A DNA stretch of 64,000 nucleotides from Halobacillus litoralis (GCF_009856415.1 NZ_WMEZ01000002.1:434001-498000); one strand, 5' to 3'. Shown: positions 1 through 9,258, numbered from the stretch's first letter. Translations and numbers: made by a program. Notes: generated by a model from the letters alone, not told the origin.

Positions 1-1
1 G

Positions 2-970
2 GAAAAAGAAAGTTATGAACAAGGAGACGACATTCAGCTTCAAGCGGTCGGAGAACCTGGTTGGACGTTCGTCCAATGGGCAGGCGATCTTGAAGGAAAC
101 CAAAGCACAATTCAACATACAATTGAAGGGAACCTGAACGTCACCGCAATTTTTGAAACCAGCCTCCACACATTGAACCTTACGATCGAAGGAGAAGGTG
201 AAGTTTTCCGTGATTCTCTCACGAACACCTACCCGCATGGCGAGACAATCTCGTTACGCGCACGCCCGGCATCTGGATGGACATTTGAGGGCTGGGAAGG
301 CGATGTGACAGCATCGACAACGAACACTACGCTAACCTTTGATGAAGATAAACAGCTGCGTGCGGTCTTTGTTGAAAAAGACCAGGAAGATGAGGAACAA
401 GAAGATGAAGGTGAAGGTGAAGAGGAAGAAATAGAAGAAGAGAAAGAAACAACCGAATACCGACTGAACGTAGGTAAATCAGGGAAAGGAACAATCAAGC
501 AAAGTCAATCCGGTTCCAGATTTGAAGATGGTACGCTTGTAACTTTAACCGCCACCCCATCGAATGGTTATAAGTTTGTTGGTTGGCGGGGAGATGTGAA
601 CCATTCGTCCCGGACAGTGACCATTAAAATGAACAGTCATTATTCTGTGAAAGCCGTGTTCCAAGAGATCGCTCCGGAACCTGCGCCTGAGCCAGATCCA
701 GAACCGGAACCTCAACCTGAACCAGAACCGGAACTCTATACACTATCAACTTCCACGGATGGACAAGGATATATTCGCGTTTCCAAGCAGACGGTATCCG
801 CAGGGGAAAGCATCTCCATTCAAGCCATTCCCGCTGAAGGTTGGACATTTGTCCGCTGGAAACGCGATGGTTCAGGAAGTTCTGCGAGTACATCGATCAC
901 AATGAATCGAAACAAACAGGTAACCGCTGTATTTGAACAAGTGAAAGAGTCTACTTCAGAAGAAGAATAA
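2..970 (+). CDS. Surface protein with InlB/SPIRE-type beta repeats, 3' part only
   Basis: The frame is open from the first bases of the window, so this is the C-terminal part of a longer secreted protein. Four repeats of about 65 residues are visible, each ending in the pattern GW-F--W-GD ... AVF (WTFVQWAGD, WTFEGWEGD, KFVGWRGD, WTFVRWKRD), which is typical of the bacterial InlB B-repeat-like family. Repeats 2 and 3 are joined by an almost purely acidic Glu/Asp linker; repeats 3 and 4 by a Pro-Glu dipeptide linker. The protein ends in a Ser/Glu tail with no LPXTG motif, so any wall anchor must lie upstream. Function is probably adhesive or structural; no catalytic domain is visible. A TTG at 173 could be read as a start but has no ribosome binding site and lies inside the continuous repeat frame. 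Confidence 0.8.
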   Translation, partial: EKESYEQGDDIQLQAVGEPGWTFVQWAGDLEGNQSTIQHTIEGNLNVTAIFETSLHTLNLTIEGEGEVFRDSLTNTYPHGETISLRARPASGWTFEGWEGDVTASTTNTTLTFDEDKQLRAVFVEKDQEDEEQEDEGEGEEEEIEEEKETTEYRLNVGKSGKGTIKQSQSGSRFEDGTLVTLTATPSNGYKFVGWRGDVNHSSRTVTIKMNSHYSVKAVFQEIAPEPAPEPDPEPEPQPEPEPELYTLSTSTDGQGYIRVSKQTVSAGESISIQAIPAEGWTFVRWKRDGSGSSASTSITMNRNKQVTAVFEQVKESTSEEE

Positions 971-973
971 AGG

Positions 974-1008
974 AAAAGCCATGAGATCATTGTGATCTCA
1001 TGGCTTTT
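974..1008. terminator. Bidirectional terminator
   Basis: A perfect 16-bp inverted repeat (AAAAGCCATGAGATCA) with a 3-nt loop sits between the convergent repeat protein and the glycosyltransferase gene. A/T runs on both sides suit termination from either strand. Confidence 0.85.
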
Positions 1009-1014
1009 CTACTT

Positions 1015-2100
1015 TCACTTCTTATAAATATTGATAATCCGCTCGAGCATGACTTCCTCATCATTCTCCTGAGCCAGTTGTTCCCCTTTTTCAATCCTGG
1101 CGTTTCTTAAAGAAGAATCATTTAGTACTTTCTCCATTCCTTCTTCAAGCGCTCGGGCATCTTTTGGCTGAACAAGCTCGCCCGCTCCATCTTTCAGTAG
1201 ATAAGACAATCCACCGACATCAGAAGCGACTACAGGAGTATGAGCCGACATCGCTTCAAGTGCGACAAGTCCGAACCCTTCAATATGAGAGGGCAGGACG
1301 AAAAGGTCGGCCGCTGCCATCCACTTCCCGACAGTCGCCTGATCTTTCGGTCCATGGAAATGAATACAGTCTTTTTGATTTGGTTGAATGGAAGACTTCA
1401 ATTCTTGTAAGAAACTTTCACTCTTCTTGCTTCCGACGATATGAAGCTGGAGGTTCTCTTCTCTTTCATTTAAGGACTGGAAGGCATCCAATAATTCACG
1501 TAACCCCTTCGCTTCAATCAAGTTTCCAACAAAAAGGATGTGTCGAACGTCTGCTGAGAGGTTGAGTTCCTGTTTCGTCTCCTCTTTCGGCTTCGGAGCG
1601 AAGACGTTCCGGTTCACTCCCATGTTGATCACAGAAACATTCGACTCAGCAATGCCGAACCCTTGGATGACTTCTTCTTTCAGTGCTTCACCCACGACAA
1701 TGACATGGTCCGCTTCTTTCAAAATGTATCTTGTCATTTTGCGGATCCACTTGTTCTTTTTCGCCATCTGATCGAGGTCTCCGCCGTGGGAGGTAACAAT
1801 CAGCTTCGTCCCAAAGAGCTTTTTGAAGAAGAGTGCTGGCAGCCCGCTTGGAAAGATATAGTGGGCATGGACGACATCGTAGGTACGGCCGGCTGGCAAT
1901 TTACTGATCGTTTTCAGGAACCAAAGGCCGTACTTTTTCAAAAGGTTGACCTTTCCGCCACGGTTATCGCTGTTGACGGCCGTGTCGATGTTCAGCCCCT
2001 TTTTCTTCAAAGCTTCCACCTGGTTTCTTACGAAGATGCCGTAGGTCGGGTTCTTCCGGCTGGGATACATATTACTGATGACTAGTACACGTTTACTCAT
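1015..2100 (-). CDS. Family 4 glycosyltransferase (TuaC-like)
   Basis: A 361-residue cytosolic or membrane-associated glycosyltransferase of the GT-B fold. The N-terminal acceptor half begins with VLVISNMYPS and contains HAHYIFPSG. The C-terminal half carries ILFVGNLIEAKG and the E-x7-E nucleotide-sugar motif in HIEGFGLVALEA. The opening resembles TuaC-type teichuronic acid glycosyltransferases; donor and acceptor cannot be named from sequence. The start is the ATG at 2100, which has GGGGAGG 8 nt upstream; a GTG at 2121 would overlap the stop of the preceding gene and has no better site. It is third in a reverse-strand set with the MurJ-like flippase and the PIG-L deacetylase, so it probably builds an exported glycan. 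Confidence 0.85.
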   Translation of the reverse strand: MSKRVLVISNMYPSRKNPTYGIFVRNQVEALKKKGLNIDTAVNSDNRGGKVNLLKKYGLWFLKTISKLPAGRTYDVVHAHYIFPSGLPALFFKKLFGTKLIVTSHGGDLDQMAKKNKWIRKMTRYILKEADHVIVVGEALKEEVIQGFGIAESNVSVINMGVNRNVFAPKPKEETKQELNLSADVRHILFVGNLIEAKGLRELLDAFQSLNEREENLQLHIVGSKKSESFLQELKSSIQPNQKDCIHFHGPKDQATVGKWMAAADLFVLPSHIEGFGLVALEAMSAHTPVVASDVGGLSYLLKDGAGELVQPKDARALEEGMEKVLNDSSLRNARIEKGEQLAQENDEEVMLERIINIYKK

Positions 2101-2120
2101 AGATGAATCCTCCCCGGCCA

Positions 2121-3005
2121 CTACTTGATCGAGTGACGATAGAAATCTTTTTTCTGGTCATAGTTCTTGAAAATCGCCCACAACAGCGTATCCGTCCGGT
2201 TCACTTGCTTGAACGTTTTCGGGAAGTTGATTTCCTTTTCCTTCAGCGTGTCACAGTGTTTAATGAACGCACCCTTGTCGAGTTCAATGAACCCTTCGGC
2301 TGATTGGACAGGGGATTTGGCTAGATTCCCTTTCAATTGGTTCAGTTCAAGGAAGCCGTCGAAAGCGATGGCTTGAGAAGCGAACACTTCCGTCGCCTGT
2401 ACTTTCTTGCCGTACTGATCCGAGGTATCGACAAGGCAGTTGATGAAATCCGGTGGAAACGCGCAATTGATTTCGTACATACGGACAATTCCGCGGTAGT
2501 CCATTTGTTTCAGCGTGTCCGCGAGAAGCTGGGCGGTTGCTGTGTGATCGGTGTGGGCATCCACATAAGGTGTCGTATAAATCACATCAGGTGAAACTTC
2601 TTCGATCTTCTGTTTTAAGAATTGAATATTCTCTTCGCTGCTTGAAACGCTGCCATCAGGAAGGTCCAAATAAGAGACATCGGATAGCTTCAAAATGTCC
2701 ATCACTTGATCGATTTCACCTTTCCGGCTTTGTTTCAGTTCTTCTTCACTTAAATCACTGACACTTCCGCCTCCATCGGTCATGAAAAGGCAGTGGATCT
2801 CCGCCCCATGTTCGGCATGTTTTCGGAGGGTCGCGCCGGGGCCGATGGTTTCATCATCCATATGAGGCGCGAGGACAAGTACCTTTTTCTCCCCTTCTAC
2901 AGACGTTACCTCTAAATCGGCACTGTAATGTCTTTTCAATATTCTACGCGTGACAGGTCGGTTGACCGGTCTTGCGATATTCATTAAGGTTTCTTTTCTA
3001 CTCAT
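2121..3005 (-). CDS. PIG-L family (LmbE-like) N-acetyl-sugar deacetylase
   Basis: A 294-residue protein of the PIG-L/LmbE zinc-dependent deacetylase family. The metal-binding signature APHMDDE is at about residues 46-52 (family form A/G-H-P-D-D-E), with a further His cluster, DAHTDHTATAQL, near residue 155. A 40-residue N-terminal extension precedes the domain. Members remove acetyl groups from GlcNAc-type sugars in GPI, mycothiol, bacillithiol and polysaccharides. Because the neighbours are a flippase and a GT4 enzyme that is not BshA-like, sugar deacetylation during surface glycan synthesis is more likely than thiol synthesis. The gene is 5 bp from the upstream murJ-like gene and about 20 bp from the GT4 start, so one operon is likely. 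Confidence 0.85.
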   Translation of the reverse strand: MSRKETLMNIARPVNRPVTRRILKRHYSADLEVTSVEGEKKVLVLAPHMDDETIGPGATLRKHAEHGAEIHCLFMTDGGGSVSDLSEEELKQSRKGEIDQVMDILKLSDVSYLDLPDGSVSSSEENIQFLKQKIEEVSPDVIYTTPYVDAHTDHTATAQLLADTLKQMDYRGIVRMYEINCAFPPDFINCLVDTSDQYGKKVQATEVFASQAIAFDGFLELNQLKGNLAKSPVQSAEGFIELDKGAFIKHCDTLKEKEINFPKTFKQVNRTDTLLWAIFKNYDQKKDFYRHSIK

Positions 3006-3010
3006 AATCC

Positions 3011-4522
3011 CTACCCCTTACGTTTCGTGACATTTCTTAGCAAGAACAAGAAGGCATGCGTTTTTAATACAAAAGCGACAGCAGCAAACACAACGCCACC
3101 AGTGATGGCGACTGTGATGATTTGAACGATGTTTGGCCAGTCGGTGATCAGCTGTTGGACACCGATCACCGCTCCACTCATTGCAGCAACAGCCAAGGTG
3201 ATTTTGAGATAGTCGAGCGTTAAATAATTGAAGTCCAGTCCACCGACGAGTTTTACGAAAACGATCAAACACGCACCTGTGTAGAACAAAGCCATGACGG
3301 ATGCGGCGAGTGGAATTCCTAAGTACCCGAGCCATTCTGCGAATAAGAAGTTGAACAACACGTTGAGCGCAATCGACCCGATACTGATCATCAAAATCAG
3401 ATGGCCTTTTTTCATCGTGTAGAACCCTTTGTTGATAACGTTATTCAAACTGAAGAATACGACGGAACCAAAATAAAAGTATGCTACTTGGGTCGTAGCC
3501 GTCGTCGCTTCATTGGAAAACGCTCCGCGTTCGTAGAAAAGCTCGATCAAGTTGGGCATCAACAACATCATCCCAATGACCGAAGGGAGCAGCACGAGAT
3601 ACATCGTCGTCAGTCCTTTTTCAATACCTTTCTTGAACTGATCGTTGTCGTTGGCGGTTACCGCCTTCGATAACAACGGGAAGATGATCGTTGCGATCGT
3701 CACACCGAAAATCGCCTGTGGCATATGAACAAGGTTTTTCGCGTAGTTGATGTACGTCACGGCCCCTTCGCCCTGGTAGCCGGCGAAAATCGTTCCGACC
3801 ATCAAGTTCACCTGTCCGACGGCAACGGTGAGCCCGACGGGTAAGAAAATCCAGTAGAACTGTTTCACTTCCGGCCAGTCGATTTTCTGCTTCACATCCA
3901 TCACTTTTCTCGGGACAACGAGGAACAGCTTGAAGATCAAGGATAAGATTGTCCCCGCCAGGTAGCCGAGCGCCAGTGAGTAGGCACCGATTTGATTGGC
4001 GAACAAAAAGGCCGCCCCGATTGAGCTTAAGATGACGATGATTTGAGACACGATCGACAATGAGAATTTGCTCTCGGCATCAAAGAACGCTTCCAGCACA
4101 CTGTTCATCCCGACAAAGGAGATGCACGCAAAAAAGATGATCGTCACCCATGTCGCAATCTGCGTCGCTTCTTCACTAAAGTTCGGGTAAAGCAGCGGCA
4201 TGAGCACCGGAGCGATCAGCATACCGATGACAGATAGAATGAAGGCAAGGACGAGCGTGCCTTTGAACACCTGCCCTAAGTATCTCTTCCCTTTATTTTG
4301 TTCTACCGATTCGATATAGCTCGGTACAAGCGCATTTTTCATCCCGTTCGTCATGAACAGAATGAGCATGTTCGGAATGATGAAGGCAGCCAAATACGCA
4401 TCGGCGACATAACTATCTCCGAAATAGTAGGCAATGACCATATCCCGGATCAAACCAGAGACTTTCAGGAGCAGTGTCGCTCCGATAAATAATAGACTTG
4501 CGATCCCTAACTTCGATTTCAA
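3011..4522 (-). CDS. MurJ/MviN-family lipid-linked oligosaccharide flippase
   Basis: A 503-residue integral membrane protein with about 14 predicted hydrophobic segments and the MVF/MurJ N-terminal pattern SGLIRDMVIAYYFG...ADAYLAAF. The family moves undecaprenyl-linked precursors across the cytoplasmic membrane. The start is a TTG preceded by AAAGAGGT at 7-nt spacing. It is first of a three-gene reverse-strand operon with a PIG-L deacetylase and a GT4 glycosyltransferase, so it may serve a dedicated surface polysaccharide and not peptidoglycan; sequence alone does not separate these. A second flippase of the SpoVB branch lies at 34.7 kb. Confidence 0.85.
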   Translation of the reverse strand: MKSKLGIASLLFIGATLLLKVSGLIRDMVIAYYFGDSYVADAYLAAFIIPNMLILFMTNGMKNALVPSYIESVEQNKGKRYLGQVFKGTLVLAFILSVIGMLIAPVLMPLLYPNFSEEATQIATWVTIIFFACISFVGMNSVLEAFFDAESKFSLSIVSQIIVILSSIGAAFLFANQIGAYSLALGYLAGTILSLIFKLFLVVPRKVMDVKQKIDWPEVKQFYWIFLPVGLTVAVGQVNLMVGTIFAGYQGEGAVTYINYAKNLVHMPQAIFGVTIATIIFPLLSKAVTANDNDQFKKGIEKGLTTMYLVLLPSVIGMMLLMPNLIELFYERGAFSNEATTATTQVAYFYFGSVVFFSLNNVINKGFYTMKKGHLILMISIGSIALNVLFNFLFAEWLGYLGIPLAASVMALFYTGACLIVFVKLVGGLDFNYLTLDYLKITLAVAAMSGAVIGVQQLITDWPNIVQIITVAITGGVVFAAVAFVLKTHAFLFLLRNVTKRKG

Positions 4523-4705
4523 TTTCTATACCTCTTTCATTTCCTTCATAAATTGACAATAAAAATCCATTAGCATGATTTTACCACAGCTGTAGGGATG
4601 GGTGAACGGAATACATGGAAGCACGACGAAAGATGGGTGAAATTTCTCCTTTTCTTTTCCATCTATACCCTATAAAATATAGGAGTTATGAGAAAGGAGC
4701 ATCCT

Positions 4706-5797
4706 ATGAAACGTACGATGATCAACGAGATTTTCTTCATCCGGGCGATTGCTTGCTTATGTGTCGTGCTCATCCATTCCATGACGATGACCCAGCATAA
4801 TTATGAGCTGTTCCGATTGACGGATGAACTGATGTATATGTTTAAACTGACGATTATGTTTGCCACACCCGTTTTTGTTATGATTTCTGAATTCTTATTA
4901 TCTTACTCTTATCCAGACAGACTTCCAAAAGCTTTTTGGAAGAAGCGAATTTTATATATTTTAGTGCCTTATATCGTAATGGCCGTCATCTATTCCGCCT
5001 ACCCTCTATTGGTAGGGACAGGCTTTACGTGGGGACGTTTTATGGAATTGTTCTTTGAGAAAGGGTTCTTAGGACTGTGGCATGGTTACTTCGTCTTAAT
5101 CATCTTCCAGTTCTATGCGCTGCATTTCTTATTGAAGAAATATTTCGATCGTTTTAACCCATTTTTGATGATTGGAATCTCCCTTGTCATCAACATGTTC
5201 TACCTGGCCATTTATAATTTCAGTTGGTTCCATGATTTTGCATTTGTCTCTGCGCTAAGACCTTATTATAAGCTGCCATTCCTTGGCTGGATCTTTTACT
5301 TTACGGTCGCCTACTATGCAGGGAAAAACATTGATGTATTCCTGAGCTTCATTCAAAAGTATAAATACTATCTGCTTGCAGGTGCCGCACTGACTGGAAT
5401 GGTACCGTTACTGATGAGATACAACCACATCTATTCGGTCGTATCATCGAAGCGATTTGACGTCGTCCTTTATACGTTTTTCATCTTCTGTCTGCTCTAT
5501 CTCATCGCGAGACAGTTGAAGAAAACACCGACGATCGTCATGTGGATCAGCAGCAGTTCATATGGAATCTACCTGCTTCACCCGCTATTCCAGTTCAACA
5601 CGATCGACTTCTTGCAAAGCATGCCCTTCTACACAAACTTCGGTGTGCACATTATACTTTTATTCATCATGGGCGTCGGCGGCCCGATTTTGGTGACCTA
5701 TCTATTGAACAAGGTACCATATGGAGCTTTGATTGTCGGCAAGTTCAATACACCTAAGACATCAGCACCATCGAAGGCGAAAATGAAAGCAAGTTAA
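4706..5797 (+). CDS. Acyltransferase family 3 membrane protein
   Basis: A 363-residue membrane protein of the acyltransferase 3 family (OatA/NodX-like), with about ten hydrophobic segments. The N-terminus has the family opening FFIRAIACLCVVLIHS, whose conserved Arg and His are needed for acyl transfer. Such enzymes O-acetylate or O-acylate cell-wall polymers and polysaccharides; there is no SGNH domain at the C-terminus, so it is a stand-alone membrane module. The start is the ATG at 4706 with GAAAGGAG just upstream; an earlier in-frame ATG at 4688 overlaps that site. The gene is monocistronic, divergent from the murJ-like operon, with its own terminator. The substrate is unknown. Confidence 0.85.
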   Translation: MKRTMINEIFFIRAIACLCVVLIHSMTMTQHNYELFRLTDELMYMFKLTIMFATPVFVMISEFLLSYSYPDRLPKAFWKKRILYILVPYIVMAVIYSAYPLLVGTGFTWGRFMELFFEKGFLGLWHGYFVLIIFQFYALHFLLKKYFDRFNPFLMIGISLVINMFYLAIYNFSWFHDFAFVSALRPYYKLPFLGWIFYFTVAYYAGKNIDVFLSFIQKYKYYLLAGAALTGMVPLLMRYNHIYSVVSSKRFDVVLYTFFIFCLLYLIARQLKKTPTIVMWISSSSYGIYLLHPLFQFNTIDFLQSMPFYTNFGVHIILLFIMGVGGPILVTYLLNKVPYGALIVGKFNTPKTSAPSKAKMKAS

Positions 5798-5810
5798 TCA
5801 GAAACAAGGA

Positions 5811-5839
5811 AAAACGACCAGCTTCTGCTGGTCGTTTTT
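5811..5839 (+). terminator. Rho-independent terminator
   Basis: 12-bp stem (AAAACGACCAGC and its complement), loop TTCT, then a T run, 14 bp after the acyltransferase stop codon. Confidence 0.9.
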
Positions 5840-5984
5840 GTTATGTATCTAGAGACTATTCCCCACTAGTAAAACCTATGAAACTTATTTGTTACATAAC
5901 TGTAAAACTATGACGAATCTTGTTATGTTACGCTTGTAAAGGATTACAAGGACAGACAAAAAAACACAAGGGGAGTACACTAGA

Positions 5985-6983
5985 ATGAGAAAATTCTTAA
6001 CGTCGATTGTCGCTTTTGCCACGGTTTTTCTACTATTTACACCTAATGCTTTTGCAGGACAAAGCGTTCGGGACCAAGTAGTAGATATCGCATTTGATTA
6101 CTCAGGTTCACCATATGTTTATGGAGGAACATCACCACATGGCTTTGATTGCTCAGGATACACGCAGTATGTTTATGCAAAAGCGGGGATTGACCTTAAT
6201 CGAACTTCTCGTCAACAGTACACGCAAGGTGAATATGTAAGCCGCTCCAATTTGCAGCCAGGTGACCTTGTCTTCTTCGGCAGCCCAATCTGGCACGTAG
6301 GGATATACATAGGAAATAACAAAATGATTTCAGCGGAAAACCCGACAGACGACATCACCGTTGCTTCTCTTACAGGTTACTGGGGCCGTAACTATGCTGG
6401 AGCGAAACGTGTCATTGAAGAAAGAGAAACCGCAACAGATTCTGCTAACGAAGAACTTCCAGCAGGAGAATACCACGACGTAAACAAGTACCACTGGGCT
6501 TTTGATCACATCAGCCACCTTGGAGAAACAGGCATCATCAACGGATATGAAGGAAGCCTCTTCAAGCCAGATAACAAAGTTACACGTGCGGAAGCTGCTA
6601 CCATGTTAAGTATCGCGCTGGGTCTTCCGACTTCTTCTCATAGCGAGTATTCTGATGTATCTAGTTCTCACTGGGCATCTGATTACATCAACGGTGTTAC
6701 AGCAAAAGGGTACTTCTCCGGATATGAGGACGGTACTTTCAAACCGGACGAGCCGATTGAACGTGCAGAAATTGCCGCTCTATTCACTCGCGCATTCGAC
6801 CTTGATGCAAGCGGATCCGGAAGCTTCGCTGACCTAAGCTCTGATCACTGGGCTTATGAAGATATCCAAACATTATCTGCTAGCTCCATTGCAACAGGTT
6901 ATTCCGATAACACCTTCAAGCCTGGTAAAGAAACCATTCGTAGTGAGTTCGCTGTATTCTTGTACAGAGCACTCTATCAATAA
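5985..6983 (+). CDS. SLH-anchored NlpC/P60 peptidoglycan endopeptidase
   Basis: A 332-residue secreted wall hydrolase. Residues 1-24 form a signal peptide ending in NAFA. Residues about 30-148 are an NlpC/P60 domain that cleaves D-Glu-(meso-Dap/Lys) bonds in stem peptides: the catalytic Cys is C56 in FDCSGY and the catalytic His is H104 in IWHVGIYIG. Three SLH domains follow (about 160-205, 220-265, 280-330), with anchoring motifs TRAE, ERAE and the weaker IRSE. The SLH set is C-terminal, unlike the amidases nearby. Monocistronic: AAGGGGAG ribosome binding site, own terminator. It opens the SLH island and probably acts in wall turnover under the S-layer. Confidence 0.93.
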   Translation: MRKFLTSIVAFATVFLLFTPNAFAGQSVRDQVVDIAFDYSGSPYVYGGTSPHGFDCSGYTQYVYAKAGIDLNRTSRQQYTQGEYVSRSNLQPGDLVFFGSPIWHVGIYIGNNKMISAENPTDDITVASLTGYWGRNYAGAKRVIEERETATDSANEELPAGEYHDVNKYHWAFDHISHLGETGIINGYEGSLFKPDNKVTRAEAATMLSIALGLPTSSHSEYSDVSSSHWASDYINGVTAKGYFSGYEDGTFKPDEPIERAEIAALFTRAFDLDASGSGSFADLSSDHWAYEDIQTLSASSIATGYSDNTFKPGKETIRSEFAVFLYRALYQ

Positions 6984-6996
6984 TAGATTGGTATAG

Positions 6997-7028
6997 AAAG
7001 CTCAGAGTTTATGACTCTGGGCTTTTTT
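6997..7028 (+). terminator. Rho-independent terminator
   Basis: 12-bp stem AAAGCTCAGAGT with one G-U pair and a 5-nt loop, followed by a T run, just after the NlpC/P60 gene. Confidence 0.85.
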
Positions 7029-7420
7029 GTTGTCTTTTTTATATATGAGAGACTATATATTCATCAACTATTTAATCGGTATTCTTAAAACATTTCCCGC
7101 TCGCTTTAAAATTCAAACATGCTCTTATAATATTTTCACTTCTACTTAATAACCAGATCCAAGAATGATATTCTCCCTCTTCTGGAAGCTCTCACTTCAG
7201 AATGCAGGACGAATTTGTTAATACACTATAGTCAATAGTCGGCGGAGTAAATCTTTGAATCTAAACATTTGGTTCTGTTTAAGTCGCCTGTTGGTTTTTG
7301 GTGCAAGAGCCTTGATATATGATACGTTTAGCTTAAACAATTTAAATTTTCATTGGGACTATTATATCTTGTCCCACAAACAGAGCAGGAATATAGGATT
7401 TAGGCTGGGAGGTGCAAATC
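7029..7420. other. Gene-free AT-rich stretch
   Basis: I see no supported gene here. A TTG-initiated open frame at 7255-7464 has no ribosome binding site and a composition unlike a protein. The stretch leads into the broken lipoprotein-like gene at 7.4-7.8 kb and may be decayed sequence. Confidence 0.5.
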
Positions 7421-7435
7421 ATAAGATATTTATTT

Positions 7436-7787
7436 ATGGTGTTGACGCTTTGTTTAATCACTGAATGCACCAACGCTGGACCTTAAAGGTTATTTTCATA
7501 CTGTCGAAACTTCTAACACACTACGAATTGATTGTTCTTCAGCAGTCAATAAAAATGATTCTTACGAAACAGATATAGGCTATATGTGTAAGGTAGAGGT
7601 CACTGAAAATACGATCATTGAAACCGAAGAAGGCAAAAAATTAAATGTTAATGATTTAGCTGAGTTGGATGTAGAAAAAACAAACACCCCCAAGAGTGTG
7701 AAAGTCGTCCTGGCTGAAGAACAAGAGATAAATACAAGCATCAGTAGTAGGGAAGGATTAAAAGCATCCAAGATTGTTTTTTTCTAA
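7436..7787 (+). pseudogene. Frameshifted small lipoprotein with OB-fold-like domain (DUF3221/YobA-like)
   Basis: Two frames together read like one small secreted protein. The first frame, from ATG 7436, gives a short hydrophobic leader with a Cys (MVLTLCLITECTNAGP) and stops at 7484. A second frame, open from 7458 to 7787, gives LKGYFHTV..., an EVTENTIIETEEGKKLNVNDL segment and PKSVKVVL, the usual order in small Bacillus OB-fold lipoproteins. A single indel between about 7458 and 7483 would join them. A GGAGG lies at 7409-7413, and an in-frame ATA at 7421 sits where its start codon would be expected, so the start may also be damaged. No intact start serves the second frame with a ribosome binding site. 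The family assignment is tentative. Confidence 0.45.
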
Positions 7788-7846
7788 TTAAACTAGCTCC
7801 TATACTTTATAAATATCCGCCCTGTACATAACAAATTTACACATAG

Positions 7847-7872
7847 AAAACCCCTCTGCTTTTGCAGAGGGG
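7847..7872 (-). terminator. Rho-independent terminator
   Basis: 9-bp GC-rich stem CCCCTCTGC with a TTTT loop. On the reverse strand it is followed by a T run and closes the amidase gene. Confidence 0.88.
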
Positions 7873-7878
7873 CGGCTA

Positions 7879-9258
7879 TTAATCTACCCAATTATAATAG
7901 TCTTGTATACCTTGTGCGATGGCTTCCGCTGCACGTTCTCTCCAATAATCCGATCCGAGTCTAGACGCATCGGTATCGTTCGTTAAAAACCCTAATTCTA
8001 CTAAGGCAGACGGTAATGGAGTTTCACTAATCACATGATACGGAACATCCTTCACACCGCGATCCGCTAAGTCGAGGGCTGGAACCAGGCGGTTTTGTAT
8101 ATAAGTGGCCAACTGTTTACTCTTTCTAGCCCGGTCATCCAAGCTAGCGGAAGAGTAGTAAGTTTCGATTCCATTCGCACTTTCCATATAGAAAGAATTC
8201 GAATGGATACTTACGAACGTGTCCGCATTACGACGGACGGCATAATCTACACGGTCTTCCAATTCAACAAAAGTGTCATCATCTCTTGTCATCACGACTT
8301 GAATCCCTGAATCCACCAAATACTTCTGAACACGCTGCGCTACATCAAGATTGACCTCTTTCTCTACCAACCCGTTAGCTGCGGCACCGCCGTCCCCATC
8401 ACCGTGACCTGCATCGATTGCAATGATATGGGAACTCGACGAATGACTTGTCGTCGTATAATCTTCATGCACATAACCGTTTAAACTACCATACGAGATT
8501 TTCAGCCAATCGCCTAAATCTTTGTGAACTTGAACCGTTGTCCCCTCAGATAGTTTACCGACAATAGAATAACCCGTACTTGGGCCGGATCGAACATTTA
8601 GTATATCTGCAGTGACTACGCGTTCCCCGTAAGAATCAATGTCCGTGGAAACTCTGAATTGTTCATTCAAAGCCCGAGCGACAAATAATGCAAACTCTTC
8701 TCTTGTAATTGCTGATTCCGGACGGTATGTACCATCAGGGTATCCTGCAGCTACCCCGGCGCTTGTTACACTTTTCACGGCGTCATAATAGTACGCATAG
8801 GGGCTGACATCTCCATAGCTTCCATTACTGCCGGAACCTAGTGAAAAAGCGTTAGAGACCGAAACAGCCATCTGTCCACGTGTCATCGTTTCTTTTGGTT
8901 TGTATGTACCATCAGGATATCCTGATATGGCTCCTTGTTCATAAGAAGACTGTATGTATCCAGAAGCGTAGGAATAACGTGAAACATCCGAAAATACCGT
9001 ATTTCTCTGAGTACCATCGAGTTTAAGCGCTCGTGCAATTAATGTCGCCGCTTCTTCTCTGGTTACTTCCTTATGAGGCTTGAACGTTCCATCGGGGTAA
9101 CCGCTCAATACTCCTTGATTCATCAAATAATTGATTTCTTCCTCTGACCGATCAGGTATATCCGATAACGAATCAGCTTTGGCTACATTCGATGGCCAAA
9201 CAGCTGCAGTGACTAAAGCTAAAAGGAACACCAACATTTTCATACGATTTTGCAACAT
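7879..9258 (-). CDS. SLH-anchored N-acetylmuramoyl-L-alanine amidase (SLH3-SH3b-Amidase_3)
   Basis: A 459-residue secreted amidase that cleaves the bond between MurNAc and L-Ala. Order: signal peptide 1-28; SLH domains about 30-80, 85-140 and 148-197, with GYPDGTF/Y signatures and TREE, TRGQ, TREE motifs; a bacterial SH3 domain about 213-268 (VRSGPSTGYSIVG); and an Amidase_3 domain about 277-457. The expected zinc and catalytic residues are present: H285 in DAGHGD, E299, H352 in VSIHSN and E421 in ALVELGFL. It is a paralogue of the amidase at 30.2-31.6 kb, with the same architecture. The start is uncertain by a few codons because GGAGA abuts the ATG. Monocistronic; likely wall turnover or daughter-cell separation. 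Confidence 0.93.
   Translation of the reverse strand: MLQNRMKMLVFLLALVTAAVWPSNVAKADSLSDIPDRSEEEINYLMNQGVLSGYPDGTFKPHKEVTREEAATLIARALKLDGTQRNTVFSDVSRYSYASGYIQSSYEQGAISGYPDGTYKPKETMTRGQMAVSVSNAFSLGSGSNGSYGDVSPYAYYYDAVKSVTSAGVAAGYPDGTYRPESAITREEFALFVARALNEQFRVSTDIDSYGERVVTADILNVRSGPSTGYSIVGKLSEGTTVQVHKDLGDWLKISYGSLNGYVHEDYTTTSHSSSSHIIAIDAGHGDGDGGAAANGLVEKEVNLDVAQRVQKYLVDSGIQVVMTRDDDTFVELEDRVDYAVRRNADTFVSIHSNSFYMESANGIETYYSSASLDDRARKSKQLATYIQNRLVPALDLADRGVKDVPYHVISETPLPSALVELGFLTNDTDASRLGSDYWRERAAEAIAQGIQDYYNWVD

Noticed and set aside
1015-3005. GT4 enzyme plus PIG-L deacetylase as a bacillithiol (BshA/BshB) pair
   Set aside because: The GT4 N-terminus is TuaC-like and lacks BshA features, the PIG-L protein has a long extension, and both follow a MurJ-like flippase, so a surface glycan fits better.
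7255-7464. 69-residue open frame with TTG start
   Set aside because: No ribosome binding site, composition unlike a protein, and it overlaps the pseudogene leader in another frame.
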